Origin: Bacteroidales bacterium
GTDB taxonomy: Bacteria; Bacteroidota; Bacteroidia; Bacteroidales; UBA3663
Reading direction: 5' to 3'
Assembly: GCA_017449065.1 (NCBI GenBank)
Contig: JAFSKF010000032.1
Location: 1-64,000, forward strand
DNA length: 64,000 bases
Below the pieces are notes generated by a model, which searched no databases, was not told the DNA's origin, and saw nothing but the letters and a program-made list of their open reading frames with translations. Both the position numbers and the translations under genes were made by a program. Shown piece by piece: positions 53,104-61,800 of the stretch (positions within the stretch are counted from its first letter, which is position 1; each line of letters starts with the position of its first letter).

Positions 53104-55077
53104 TTATGCTTTTCTACGTTCTTCCTCCGACTTTTTGGCGAAGTCTTCCACCACACGCAAAGCGCGAAGCACCTCCGCATTATTGATCGAAAGTGACTGT
53201 GCTCCGTGTCCGCTGAATGGCGGGTTGCCGTCGAACACTTCCGAAAGCGTACCGATGCAGTGACGTCCCATTTCCTCCTCGTAGCTCATGAGGCGGCGGT
53301 TGATGAACGCCACGCCCGAGCGGGTGAAAATCGACAGATATGCCTCCGTGTAGATGCCCAGCAGCCAAGGCCAGCAGGCACCGTTGTGGTAAGCGTAATT
53401 GCGTTCCGAAGAGTTGCCCACATAATAGGGGCGATACAGGCCGGCCTTCGGGGTCAGCGAACGGATGCCCTTCGGGGTCAGCAGTTCCTTGGTCACCATG
53501 TCGAGGGCAGCCTTGCGTTCTGCCTTGTTCAGCGGGGTGTAAGGCAAGCCCAAGGCAAACAGCTGGTTCGGGCGCACACTTGGGTCAGCATACATATCCG
53601 TCACATAGTCGTATAGATAGCCGCCCGGTGCTTCGAATATATTCTTGAAGTTGTCTTCATACTTGGCAGCCCATTCCTTGAGTGTCTCAATGCGTTTGCC
53701 GTCACCGTTCGAAGCCTCTAAAAGCTCGATGGCGAAGCGCAGGCCGTTATACCAAAGTGCGTTGAATTCCACCAGATAGCCGGTGCGCGGCGTGATCGGG
53801 CGACCGAAGTCGGTAGCGTTCATCCACGAAATAGCCTTTTCCTCACCGCCGTTGCAATAAACCAGACCCGTCTCGCGCAGGTCGAGGTCAGGATGCTTGT
53901 CGTCCATAATGAAGTCGATTACCTCCTGCACGAAGCTGCCATACAGAGCCTGGGCTTTCTCGGTCGAAACATACTTGGCATATTGCTGAACGGTCCAGAG
54001 TGCCCAAAGCGGAATATCCGGATCGTTGATCTGCTGGATAATGCTGTCCGGTTCGCCCGTTTCCATATAGGTGTGCAAAGCCTCGACAGCAGGAGCCATG
54101 ATCTTCTCGAATTCTGCTTCGTCACCGATAATCAGCGTCGAACCCGGCAGAGCAATAAATGTATCGCGGGCGCGAACCTTAAACCAAGGCCAGCCGGCAA
54201 TGATGTATTCCTTGCCGTTGCGGGTCAGGATGTTGCTGGTGGCTGAAATCTTCAGACAGTTGAAGAAGCTGTCACGATGGTGACGGAGTTTCAGCTCGCG
54301 CGAGAACAGCGCCTTCAGACCCGCAGGCTTGGCGGGAGTCAGACCAGCTGAGAAGATGATGCTCTCACCCTTCTTGATCTGCACTTCGAAGTAACCCGGC
54401 ATAAACAGGTCCTCCTTGTATCCGTAGCCTCGCACTTGTTCGCGCGGGTACTCGACACCGATGTTCCAGTCCGGGCAGGAATGATATTCGTTCTCTTTCG
54501 AGAGTTGCATATACAGCGTCGGATAGCCCTCGTACATACAGGTACCGATACCGTTATCCACTGTTTCGTAATGGTAGTTGACGTTATTATTCCTTTGGGT
54601 CAACTCGTTCACACTGCGGAACGCCAGCTGAGGGCGTAGCTTGAGAGTGGTTTCCGAATGGGCATCCACCAGCGTATAGCGGAGCAATACACGGGGTTCG
54701 TTCAGAACCAGGAAACTCTCGCGGGTCATGATTACGCCACCCACACGGTACGTTGTGGTCGAAATGGTTTCGCAGTTGAATTCACGGATATATTTGTGTC
54801 CGCGAGGAGCGAAATTGTCGCCGTCGTACTTGTGGATGCCCAGGTTGAACTCAGCACCATGCTGCACCACTGTCTCGTCGAGCGACGACAGCAGCACATG
54901 ATTCTCGTTGTCCAGTTCGGGCACAGGGGTAACCAGCAGACCGTGATACTTGCGCGTGTTACAACCTGCAACAGTCGTCGAGGAATACGCCCCATACTTG
55001 TTTGTACGGAGGTATTCGATAGGCAATGACTCTTCCAAGTTGGTAAGCAGCGTCTTATCAAACTTAAGATAGCTCAT
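53104..55077 (-). CDS. Glycogen debranching enzyme (amylo-alpha-1,6-glucosidase, GH133)
   Basis: This 657-residue protein matches bacterial GH133-type debranching enzymes. The N-terminal beta domain has SLPIEYLRTNKYGAYSSTTVAGCNTRKYHG, of which TNKYGAYSSTTVAGCNTRKY is the family signature. The alpha/alpha-barrel carries IAGWPWFKVRARDTFIALPG, LRETGLVYCNGGEEKAISWM and RPNQLFALGLPYTPL. GHGAQSLSINNAEVLRAL lies near the end. It hydrolyses alpha-1,6 branch stubs in glycogen. It leads the operon with the GT4 and GH57 genes downstream and is cytoplasmic. Confidence 0.92.
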   Translation of the reverse strand: MSYLKFDKTLLTNLEESLPIEYLRTNKYGAYSSTTVAGCNTRKYHGLLVTPVPELDNENHVLLSSLDETVVQHGAEFNLGIHKYDGDNFAPRGHKYIREFNCETISTTTYRVGGVIMTRESFLVLNEPRVLLRYTLVDAHSETTLKLRPQLAFRSVNELTQRNNNVNYHYETVDNGIGTCMYEGYPTLYMQLSKENEYHSCPDWNIGVEYPREQVRGYGYKEDLFMPGYFEVQIKKGESIIFSAGLTPAKPAGLKALFSRELKLRHHRDSFFNCLKISATSNILTRNGKEYIIAGWPWFKVRARDTFIALPGSTLIIGDEAEFEKIMAPAVEALHTYMETGEPDSIIQQINDPDIPLWALWTVQQYAKYVSTEKAQALYGSFVQEVIDFIMDDKHPDLDLRETGLVYCNGGEEKAISWMNATDFGRPITPRTGYLVEFNALWYNGLRFAIELLEASNGDGKRIETLKEWAAKYEDNFKNIFEAPGGYLYDYVTDMYADPSVRPNQLFALGLPYTPLNKAERKAALDMVTKELLTPKGIRSLTPKAGLYRPYYVGNSSERNYAYHNGACWPWLLGIYTEAYLSIFTRSGVAFINRRLMSYEEEMGRHCIGTLSEVFDGNPPFSGHGAQSLSINNAEVLRALRVVEDFAKKSEEERRKA

Positions 55078-55116
55078 ATGGGTTAGATTTAATCTGTGTT
55101 TTTAATTGTGGGTGTG

Positions 55117-55124
55117 CAAATGTA
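55117..55124 (-). promoter_or_regulatory. Predicted -7 box of the alpha-glucan operon
   Basis: TACATTTG on the minus strand lies 39 bp before the ATG of the debranching enzyme and fits TAnnTTTG. No clear -33 element was seen. Confidence 0.6.
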
Positions 55125-55281
55125 GTCATTAAATATGAGAAACTGAAATTTTTCTTTCGAAATCTGCAAAAAAACAGGCGTTTTTTGCTATTTTTATGTT
55201 TAAAAACATGAGATTGGGAACAAATTTGTTCAAAAAGAGTGAAATTTGTCCGCGACTTATGGCTAATTCAAGAATAATTCG

Positions 55282-55289
55282 TACTTTTG
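55282..55289 (+). promoter_or_regulatory. Predicted -7 box of the TetR-fabG pair
   Basis: TACTTTTG lies 16 bp before the TetR start codon and fits TAnnTTTG, leaving a leader of only a few nucleotides. No -33 TTTG is found at the usual spacing. Confidence 0.62.
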
Positions 55290-55305
55290 CACAGATTTTC
55301 AAAAT

Positions 55306-55920
55306 ATGAGCAATACACGTGCAGAATTAATAGAGGTAGCCCGTCAGCTTTTTGCCAACAAGGGGTTCGACAATACGACGATGAACGAGATCGCACTGAC
55401 CTCGGGCAAGGGTCGTCGCACCCTATATACCTACTTCAAGTCGAAGTCCGACATCTTCATGGCGGTCGTCGATCAGGAGATATTGCGCATCATCGAGCAC
55501 ATCGAAGACATTCTTGCCTTGCAGCTGCCTGCTGACGAGAAACTGAAACGCTATATTCTTTGTCGTCTGGATCAGGTGAAGGAAACGGTGGTCCGCAACG
55601 GATCGCTGAAAGCGGCCTTTTTCCGCGATGTGATCAACCTGGAGCATGCCCGTCGCAGGCTCGATGTGCGCGAACTGACCATCTTGCGCAGCATCTTGCA
55701 GCAGGGCATCGACGAAGGCACCTTCGATATCGACAATGCCTCAGTGGTGGCTGTGACCATACATTACGCCTTGCGAGGGCTGGATCTGCCCAATATCCGT
55801 GGACAGTTCACCGCCTTAGGCGTGCCTACAGCCCGGCTTCGCAAATCCATTTTCGATATGATTTTCTATGGTATCGTCCGGCAGCCGGCCTACCGCGATC
55901 GCACCAAAAGTCTGGAATAA
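55306..55920 (+). CDS. TetR family transcriptional regulator
   Basis: The 204-residue protein has the TetR N-terminal helix-turn-helix at residues 5-50 (AELIEVARQLFANKGFDNTT, MNEIALTSGKGRRTLYTYFKSKSDIF). An all-helical ligand domain follows. It precedes fabG by 30 bp in the same direction, so it probably controls fatty-acid synthesis or an envelope-lipid response; the ligand is not readable. No palindromic operator was identified at its promoter. Confidence 0.9.
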   Translation: MSNTRAELIEVARQLFANKGFDNTTMNEIALTSGKGRRTLYTYFKSKSDIFMAVVDQEILRIIEHIEDILALQLPADEKLKRYILCRLDQVKETVVRNGSLKAAFFRDVINLEHARRRLDVRELTILRSILQQGIDEGTFDIDNASVVAVTIHYALRGLDLPNIRGQFTALGVPTARLRKSIFDMIFYGIVRQPAYRDRTKSLE

Positions 55921-55950
55921 TAACAATTGTTTAACAAAAAACATACAACT

Positions 55951-56709
55951 ATGAAACTGTTAGAAGGAAAAGTTGCACTCATTACGGGCGCTGCCCGTGG
56001 TATTGGTAATGCCATTGCCCACAAGTTCGCCTCCGAGGGCGCTGATATCGCATTCACCGACCTGGCTCTCAACGAAGAGCATATGGCCAACATCAACAAG
56101 GCGGCAGAAGAGATTGCTGCCCATGGCGTGAAGTGTATCGGTTATGCTTCGAATGCTGCTGATTTTGCTCAGACCGAAGAGGTGGTTGCCAAGATCAAGG
56201 AAGAGTTCGGTCACATCGATATTCTGGTCAACAATGCCGGTATCACCAAGGACGGTCTGATGCTTCGTATGTCTGAGGCTCAGTGGGATGCGGTCATCAA
56301 CGTCAACCTCAAGTCTGCATTCAACTTCATTCACGCTGTCACCCCGATCATGATGCGCCAGAAGGGCGGTTCCATCATCAATATGAGTTCTGTGGTAGGT
56401 GTGCATGGCAATGCCGGTCAGTGCAACTATTCTGCATCGAAGGCAGGCATGATCGGTTTGGCTAAGTCCATTGCGCAGGAGATGGGTCCTAAGGGCATTC
56501 GTGCCAATGCAGTGGCTCCCGGTTTCATCGAGACTGCCATGACAGCCCAGCTTCCCGAGGCCATTCGTGCTGATTGGATGAAGAAGATTCCGCTCCGTCG
56601 TGGCGGTCAGGTGGAAGACATTGCCAATGTCTGTGTTTTCCTTGGCTCCGATATGTCAAGCTACGTCACTGGTCAGGTGATTCAGATTGACGGCGGTATG
56701 AATATGTAA
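55951..56709 (+). CDS. fabG: 3-oxoacyl-[ACP] reductase
   Basis: The 252-residue protein is a short-chain dehydrogenase of the FabG type, reducing beta-ketoacyl-ACP with NADPH in fatty-acid elongation. The cofactor motif is LITGAARGIGNAIA, followed by DILVNNAGITKDGL. The catalytic Ser-Tyr-Lys set lies in INMSSVVGVHGNAG and CNYSASKAG, and the end has SSYVTGQVIQIDGGMNM. The ATG at 55951 gives the standard N-terminus (MKLLEGKVALITG); an in-frame ATG at 55927 adds only a Phe/Asn/Lys extension and is rejected. It follows the TetR gene. Confidence 0.94.
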   Translation: MKLLEGKVALITGAARGIGNAIAHKFASEGADIAFTDLALNEEHMANINKAAEEIAAHGVKCIGYASNAADFAQTEEVVAKIKEEFGHIDILVNNAGITKDGLMLRMSEAQWDAVINVNLKSAFNFIHAVTPIMMRQKGGSIINMSSVVGVHGNAGQCNYSASKAGMIGLAKSIAQEMGPKGIRANAVAPGFIETAMTAQLPEAIRADWMKKIPLRRGGQVEDIANVCVFLGSDMSSYVTGQVIQIDGGMNM

Positions 56710-56763
56710 ATAATTCAATTTCAGGCAGAAATTGAATTAAATTACTAATTACTAATTAATAAC

Positions 56764-56982
56764 ATTGCGAAAAAGTGCGAAAGAGCGAAAATTTGCGAAA
56801 ATGAGCATTATCCTGATTCCAGGCTATCGAAACGTCTGTAGTTTTCGCGTATTTTGTAGTTTTCGCAGTTTTCGCAATAAAAGAAAAACCGTTCAGTCCG
56901 TGTTCGTTATGCAAAAATTTCTGTGTTTTCTGTGAGTTCTGTGTGAAATTAAAAGAATTGCGAAAAAGTGCGAAATTTTATC
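56764..56982 (+). repeat. Solo palindromic GCGAAA element with CACAGAA-type arm
   Basis: The left arm (ATTGCGAAAAAGTGCGAAA, from 56764) and the right arm (TTTTCGCAGTTTTCGCAAT, to 56878) are imperfect complements, joined by a unique centre. The right arm also contains TTTTCGCGTATTTTG, a word shared with the tandem array at 61801-63107. Next to it, 56917-56950 carries TTTCTGTGTTTTCTGTGAG, matching the hairpin at 63733-63824, and 56955-56980 repeats the GCGAAA left arm once more. This 327-bp space between fabG and the PPTase gene contains no gene. Confidence 0.78.
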
Positions 56983-57036
56983 ATGCTCTGTTTGACTGAA
57001 GGCAGTAATTTGTAATTCGTAATTAGTAATTTGTAA

Positions 57037-57663
57037 TTAGTTCGAGCTTGCCCACGTCATCACATACTCGTCTTGCACATCGAAGTGCACCATCAGAGGT
57101 TTCTCGCGCCCATGCACGCCAAGAGCGAGGAGGTGCGAGTTCCAATCGATGTGGAGCACCGAGGTGAGGTTTTGCAGGTCATAAAAAGCAGCGCCTAAGA
57201 TTTTGAACGCCGTTTCCTTGGCACACCACGCCAGGTGCAAGGCAATATCATAGAGATCGTCCGCCAGTTGAAGGCGGGCGATTTCTTCATTGCGCAGGAA
57301 CTTCGGAACCACCCGCTGCACCCGAGTCCCGAGGCGTTCGATGTCGCAGCCCACAGGCATCTCACAGCGGATAGCCATCGCATAGCCTTGCGTATGGCTG
57401 ATGCTGAGGTAGCAGGGCAGGTCTTTGTGCCTGTTGCCCGACAGATAGGGAGCACCCTCCTCGCTATAGAGCACCGGCACTTCCTCGCCCTCGAACAGCA
57501 CTTTCAAGGCCCGACGCACAGCCAGCACCTCCAACCGCCGGCGGCTGCCGGGCTTCAGGTTCCTGATTTTATCAGCAAAAAACTCCGGATGCTCCAGCCC
57601 GGATAGCAACTCCTCTTCCGATTCGTTGATCCGCCATACGATATAGTCGGGTAACTCAGTCAT
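57037..57663 (-). CDS. 4'-phosphopantetheinyl transferase
   Basis: The 208-residue protein belongs to the Sfp-type superfamily that attaches phosphopantetheine to acyl or peptidyl carrier proteins. The magnesium/CoA-binding motifs are visible: LSISHTQGYAMAI, VGCDIERLG and WCAKETAFKI. The size fits the two-pseudo-repeat form. It is read after the NUDIX gene with a 10-bp gap, in one transcript. Its nearby fabG suggests fatty-acid carrier protein as a substrate, but this is inference. Confidence 0.88.
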   Translation of the reverse strand: MTELPDYIVWRINESEEELLSGLEHPEFFADKIRNLKPGSRRRLEVLAVRRALKVLFEGEEVPVLYSEEGAPYLSGNRHKDLPCYLSISHTQGYAMAIRCEMPVGCDIERLGTRVQRVVPKFLRNEEIARLQLADDLYDIALHLAWCAKETAFKILGAAFYDLQNLTSVLHIDWNSHLLALGVHGREKPLMVHFDVQDEYVMTWASSN

Positions 57664-57673
57664 AGCAGCAGTT

Positions 57674-58216
57674 TCATTTCAGCGACAGCAATAGATGCTT
57701 CAGTTCCTCTTTTTCGAACTGTTGGGTAAAGATGCCTTTCCCGATTCCGGAGGTCAGTTCCCCGATGGTGAAGAACCTGCCTTCATCCACCTCATCGTGA
57801 TCGGGTTGCGGCTGCATGCCGTCAGCTTGCAGGCAGAAAGCCGTAACCAGCTCGCGTTCGCGTTGCGACTGCCAGATGTATTGGAACAGGAATCGCACTT
57901 GCTGAGGGTCGATGTGCAATCCTAATTCCTCGCGGGCTTCGCGCACCAGGGCTTCTTGTAGGCTTTCTCCCCAATCCACGTGTCCCCCCACGGCCGTGTC
58001 CCACAGCCCCGGAGCAATGTCCTTTTTCATCGAACGTTTTTGCAGATACACCCTGCCTTCCGCATCCGTCAGATGCAGGTGAACCACAGGGTGTAAGGCC
58101 ATCGAGCCGCCATGGCAGTACGGGCGGGTAGCCTTGCCCACCACGTGCCCTTCTTCATCGATTAAGGGGAACCATTCGTTGTTGGCTTCTTGTCTCGGAT
58201 AAGATAATTCAATCAT
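57674..58216 (-). CDS. NUDIX hydrolase (IDI-like)
   Basis: The 180-residue product contains a complete Nudix box, GHVDWGESLQEALVREAREE followed by LGL, near residues 78-100. The N-terminal segment EWFPLIDEEGHVVGKATRPYCH and the LQKRSMKKDIAPGLWDTAVGG strand are typical of Nudix proteins annotated as isopentenyl-diphosphate isomerase-like. The real substrate cannot be read. A clear promoter with an inverted repeat over its -33 box lies upstream, and the PPTase gene follows. Confidence 0.85.
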   Translation of the reverse strand: MIELSYPRQEANNEWFPLIDEEGHVVGKATRPYCHGGSMALHPVVHLHLTDAEGRVYLQKRSMKKDIAPGLWDTAVGGHVDWGESLQEALVREAREELGLHIDPQQVRFLFQYIWQSQRERELVTAFCLQADGMQPQPDHDEVDEGRFFTIGELTSGIGKGIFTQQFEKEELKHLLLSLK

Positions 58217-58238
58217 ATAGAAAACCGAAAAGTTGCCG

Positions 58239-58302
58239 CAAAGTTACGCACTTTTTGCAAAACAGGCAAATTTCCTGCACGATACCTTAGAAGTTTGCCT
58301 GT
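58239..58302 (-). promoter_or_regulatory. Promoter of the NUDIX-PPTase pair with an inverted repeat over -33
   Basis: On the minus strand TTTG (58267-58270), 20 nt, then TAACTTTG (58239-58246) match the Bacteroidetes promoter. A perfect 9-bp inverted repeat, ACAGGCAAA (58262-58270) and TTTGCCTGT (58294-58302), overlaps the -33 box and is a plausible operator. Confidence 0.68.
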
Positions 58303-58398
58303 TAAATGAAAACTTTAGGCACCAAAAATGTTAAAATGGGCAGTTTTGACAAAAAAATATTTTTTTTTCATTTAAAAAAGGGGGCGGTAAAAAAAAAA

Positions 58399-58422
58399 TA
58401 ATTACCTTTGCGTCGGTAATTA
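58399..58422 (+). promoter_or_regulatory. Promoter of the UpxY-like gene with a palindrome over the -7 box
   Basis: TACCTTTG (58403-58410) is the -7 box. It overlaps a perfect 8-bp inverted repeat, TAATTACC (58399-58406) and GGTAATTA (58415-58422), which spans the predicted transcription start near 58417. A repressor or an RNA hairpin at the very 5' end are both possible. Confidence 0.65.
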
Positions 58423-58619
58423 CTCGGTCTTGAATAAAGAAATTTAACATCAGAAGTGTGCTTCTTTGTCTCCGGTTCGATGATTACTGACAGGTTCGGA
58501 TATGGGCCTGGTATTGAGAGTCATGACTCTTGAAGCACCGCCCAACGGCAGCAATGCCGGTATCCGAAACCATTGGAAAAAAGAACAGTAAAATGCCCGA
58601 AAAAGGGCAAGGATAGATT
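58417..58619 (+). promoter_or_regulatory. Structured 5' leader of the UpxY-like gene
   Basis: This leader of about 200 nt contains several stems. AGAAG/CTTCT lies at 58452-58465. An outer stem joins GGTTCGGATA (58493-58502) with TATCCGAAACC (58561-58571). It encloses the perfect palindrome AGAGTCATGACTCT (58517-58530) and CGGCA/TGCCG (58546-58559). TGCCC/GGGCA (58594-58609) lies just before the start codon. Leaders of this length are where UpxY/NusG-type antiterminators act on capsule operons. No terminator with a T-tract is seen, so the mechanism is open. Confidence 0.6.
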
Positions 58620-59720
58620 ATGTCCCTTGCAACCCCCAAACATTCGCACGACCGCTATTGGTATGTCCTGCTTCACCTCGATCCGTCGCTTATCGAGAAA
58701 CTGCTTCATCTGGAAAATAAAAAGCGGAAAGAAGAAGGAAAGCAACCGCTTCTGGTTATGATTCCCTATCTGTTTCTTGATCGGGCTACGGTCGTCAAAG
58801 ATCAGTCGTCCGGCGATGGATCGAAGGAGATTCAGGATGCCAATGAGGTAGATGAAAGCAACATGATGCGCCGGTATCTGCACAATTTCGTCTTTGTTCA
58901 GGGAACGGAGATGGAAATTGACCAGTTGCTTCGAAGTGAATGGAATCAGAGCGGACGGCTTCACCTGTGCTATTATAAGAACAAGGCAGGTGTCCCCATC
59001 CGGATCAGCGAGAAGGAGATGATTCCTTTCATTGCTTTGTTTGTCGAGCACAGGCAGCGGTTCTCGTTCCGGCCTTATGGCGAAGATACGTTGCAGGCAC
59101 GGACGGTTCGCATCAAAAAAGGCTTGTTCAAGAACTACAGTGCAGTGGTGCAGGAGGCGGTACGCACCGACAACGGTTTCAAGCTGACGCTCCACATTCC
59201 TGTTTTCAGCAACGAGGCTGTCATGGTTCTCTACGATTATTCCGACGCGGACGTAGATATTCCGGGTGGAGAAATCGAACAGGTGTTTGGCAGCTATTTC
59301 GTTCAGAATATGGAAGACGAGTTGTTCGCGATTCTCCGGCGGCGAGCGCTTCGCAAGAAAATCACCGCTGACCAGCAGGAAGCTGATAACAAGCGGCTCG
59401 AATCGTACAGTCTTTTCGACTATCTGAAGTTCGAAGACACCGCGAGCCAGTCGCACTTTCAGGCGCTGATGCTGCTTTGTGCCACACTTCGCCGCGACGC
59501 AATCACCAAGAACCTGCTCATACAGCAGCTTCAGGTGTTTTTGCCCGATCCGGATCATCCCGCAACCGACGAGGAAGCCTTCATCACAGCCATGCTGTTT
59601 GTGGCCACCCGCAAAGGCTCTTTCCGCAAGTCGGCAAAAGATTACTGTCAGGCCCGCAACGTCACTTCCGAGTCTTTGTTGCACCTGATGCCGTTGGTCA
59701 AAGAACTGCAGATGCGCTGA
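58620..59720 (+). CDS. UpxY/NusG-like transcription antiterminator with a long C-terminal extension
   Basis: The 366-residue protein is about twice the size of UpxY proteins. Residues 12-135 resemble the NusG N-terminal domain as used in Bacteroides capsule regulators: RYWYVLLHLDP, then RRYLHNFVFVQGTEMEIDQL, and GVPIRISEKEMIPFI. A KOW-like segment follows (TVRIKKGLFKNYSAVVQEAV). Residues 185-366 form an all-helical extension that I do not recognise (FDYLKFEDTASQSHFQALML, AFITAMLFVATRKGSFRKSA). It precedes a polysaccharide gene, which supports a role in reading through surface-polysaccharide transcription. The structured leader upstream fits this. Confidence 0.7.
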   Translation: MSLATPKHSHDRYWYVLLHLDPSLIEKLLHLENKKRKEEGKQPLLVMIPYLFLDRATVVKDQSSGDGSKEIQDANEVDESNMMRRYLHNFVFVQGTEMEIDQLLRSEWNQSGRLHLCYYKNKAGVPIRISEKEMIPFIALFVEHRQRFSFRPYGEDTLQARTVRIKKGLFKNYSAVVQEAVRTDNGFKLTLHIPVFSNEAVMVLYDYSDADVDIPGGEIEQVFGSYFVQNMEDELFAILRRRALRKKITADQQEADNKRLESYSLFDYLKFEDTASQSHFQALMLLCATLRRDAITKNLLIQQLQVFLPDPDHPATDEEAFITAMLFVATRKGSFRKSAKDYCQARNVTSESLLHLMPLVKELQMR

Positions 59721-59805
59721 CGTTACAGACAAAATATTGGCATTCGGTGCCAATAGCAGAAAAGAATACATTCGAAACGTTTCAATTAGAAAAATCTCAT
59801 ATATT

Positions 59806-61800
59806 ATGAATAGGATAGAAAAAATTATTTACTGGTACTTTTCCAAGCGGGCCCTTCCTTATTGGGGGGTTCTGATGCTTGATTGTGCCGTTTTGGTGCT
59901 GTCGGGAATGGTAGCCTTCTATTGGGCACATTCCGGAACTGCGATAGCCTCGGTTTGGTGGAGATTACTCGGGACATTCATATTTTCCCTGCCGTTCTTC
60001 TGGGTGGGCATGCGCCTGTTCCATACCTATTCGGGCATCATCCGCTATTCTTCGTTCATCGATCTGTTGCGCGTGGCGGTATCGAATGTCATCGGATTCC
60101 TGCTGTTTGCATTGATTCTGAAGATCGTTCCTGTTTTAGGCATGAATCCGGTCCGCTTGGGTCCGATAGAGCTCCTACCGATGTTTGTGATCTCAACCGT
60201 CGGAATGTGTGCGCTTCGCGTCGTGGTTAAGACCTTGTACGATTCGACCTATAAGTCGCAGTCAGCCACAGGCGTATTCATCTATGGTGTTCAGCAGGGC
60301 GGTGTTTCCATTGCCAAGAGTATGCGCAACCAGCATCCGCAGGAATACGTGGTGGAAGGATTCGTCACTTCCGATAAGCACGAGGTGGGTCGTTTCCTCT
60401 TGGATGCGAAAATTCATTCCTCCGAGGGTAACATCGTGGCAGAGATGCAGAAGAAAGGTGCCACAGCCTTGTTCGTAAGCCCGATGTGCAGCGACGAGTT
60501 CCGCGAGAATACCATCTTGGTCGATGCCCTTATGTCAGCAGGCATAAGCATCATGATGATGCCGGCAGCACAGAGTTGGGACGGCAAGAGCGACTTGAGC
60601 TATACCACTTTGCGCCCTGTGGATATTGAAGACCTTCTGCCTCGCGACAAAATCGAGGTCGATATGGATGCCATCGGGGAGTTGCTGAAAGGCCGCAAGA
60701 TTCTGATTACCGGAGCCGCCGGCAGTATCGGATCCGAGATGGTGCGTCAGATTGCCCTCTATGCACCGGCAGAACTCATCCTGATCGACGAGGCAGAAAC
60801 TCCGATGCACGATATGCGTCTCTATCTGAAGCGCGAGCATCCGGAAATCAAGGCTTGGACGCTGGTGACCAGCATCACCAATGCCCAGCGGATGGAGGCT
60901 GTTTTTGCTGAGCACCGCCCGGATTATGTCTTCCATGCGGCTGCCTACAAGCATGTTCCGATGATGGAGGATAATCCGTCGGAAGCAGTACAGAACAATA
61001 TTGGTGGTACGCGCATAGTGGCTGACATGGCTGTGAAATACGGCACCAAGAAGTTCGTGATGATTTCCACCGATAAGGCGGTGAATCCGACCAATGTGAT
61101 GGGCTGTTCAAAGCGCATTTGCGAGATTTATTGCCAGTCGCTCGATTGGGAGATCAAGCGCAGCCAGCGTGGAGAGTCCGAGTGCAAGCAATTCGACGGA
61201 AGTCCGGCCATCACGCAGTTTGTCACCACCCGTTTTGGCAATGTCCTGGGTTCGAACGGCAGTGTGATTCCATTGTTCAAGGAGCAGATTCGTCAAGGCG
61301 GACCGGTAACCGTCACCGACAGGAATATTGTGCGTTTCTTTATGCTCATTCCTGAAGCCTGCAAGTTGGTGCTCGAAGCTGGAACGAAGGGTAATGGCGG
61401 CGAGATTTTCGTGTTCGACATGGGTGAGCCTGTGAAGATTGTCGATCTGGCAAAGCGCATGATTAAGCTCTCCGGTGCTCAGAATATCGAAATCAAGTTC
61501 ACCGGTTTGCGCGATGGCGAGAAGCTCTACGAAGAGGTTCTGAGCGAACTCGAAGGCACCAAGCCTTCCTTCCACAAGAAGATCCGCATCGCTGAGGTCC
61601 GTAAGTATGGATATAAAGATGTCTGCGAAGAGATTGACAAGCTGATTGAGATCTCGAAGAGCTTCGATGATATGGAAACTGTCCGCAAGATGAAGATGAT
61701 TGTCCCCGAGTACAAGAGCAACCAGTCGGTATATGAAGTTCTCGATGCCGAGATTGCTCAAAATGGGGGGGGTAATCTGAAGCCCGTAACCGAATCCTGA
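59806..61800 (+). CDS. CapD/WbpM-type nucleotide-sugar 4,6-dehydratase, membrane-bound
   Basis: From the ATG at 59806 the protein has 664 residues. The N-terminal third has four membrane helices (YWGVLMLDCAVLVLSGMVAF, LLGTFIFSLPFFWVGMRLF, VAVSNVIGFLLFALI, LLPMFVISTVGMCALRVV) and a Rossmann-like domain (GVFIYGVQQGGVSIA). The C-terminal SDR domain has the NAD motif ILITGAAGSIGSEM at about residue 300, then VFHAAAYKHVPMMEDNP and ISTDKAVNPTNVMGCSKRI. Enzymes of this type make UDP-4-keto-6-deoxy-HexNAc for capsule or O-antigen sugars. An in-frame ATG at 59737 would add a charged leader and is less likely. The stop codon directly abuts a tandem repeat array. Confidence 0.92.
   Translation: MNRIEKIIYWYFSKRALPYWGVLMLDCAVLVLSGMVAFYWAHSGTAIASVWWRLLGTFIFSLPFFWVGMRLFHTYSGIIRYSSFIDLLRVAVSNVIGFLLFALILKIVPVLGMNPVRLGPIELLPMFVISTVGMCALRVVVKTLYDSTYKSQSATGVFIYGVQQGGVSIAKSMRNQHPQEYVVEGFVTSDKHEVGRFLLDAKIHSSEGNIVAEMQKKGATALFVSPMCSDEFRENTILVDALMSAGISIMMMPAAQSWDGKSDLSYTTLRPVDIEDLLPRDKIEVDMDAIGELLKGRKILITGAAGSIGSEMVRQIALYAPAELILIDEAETPMHDMRLYLKREHPEIKAWTLVTSITNAQRMEAVFAEHRPDYVFHAAAYKHVPMMEDNPSEAVQNNIGGTRIVADMAVKYGTKKFVMISTDKAVNPTNVMGCSKRICEIYCQSLDWEIKRSQRGESECKQFDGSPAITQFVTTRFGNVLGSNGSVIPLFKEQIRQGGPVTVTDRNIVRFFMLIPEACKLVLEAGTKGNGGEIFVFDMGEPVKIVDLAKRMIKLSGAQNIEIKFTGLRDGEKLYEEVLSELEGTKPSFHKKIRIAEVRKYGYKDVCEEIDKLIEISKSFDDMETVRKMKMIVPEYKSNQSVYEVLDAEIAQNGGGNLKPVTES

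Noticed and set aside
58521-59771. Minus-strand open frame of 416 codons
   Set aside because: It lies opposite the UpxY-like gene, which has a promoter, a leader and NusG-type motifs in the plus direction.
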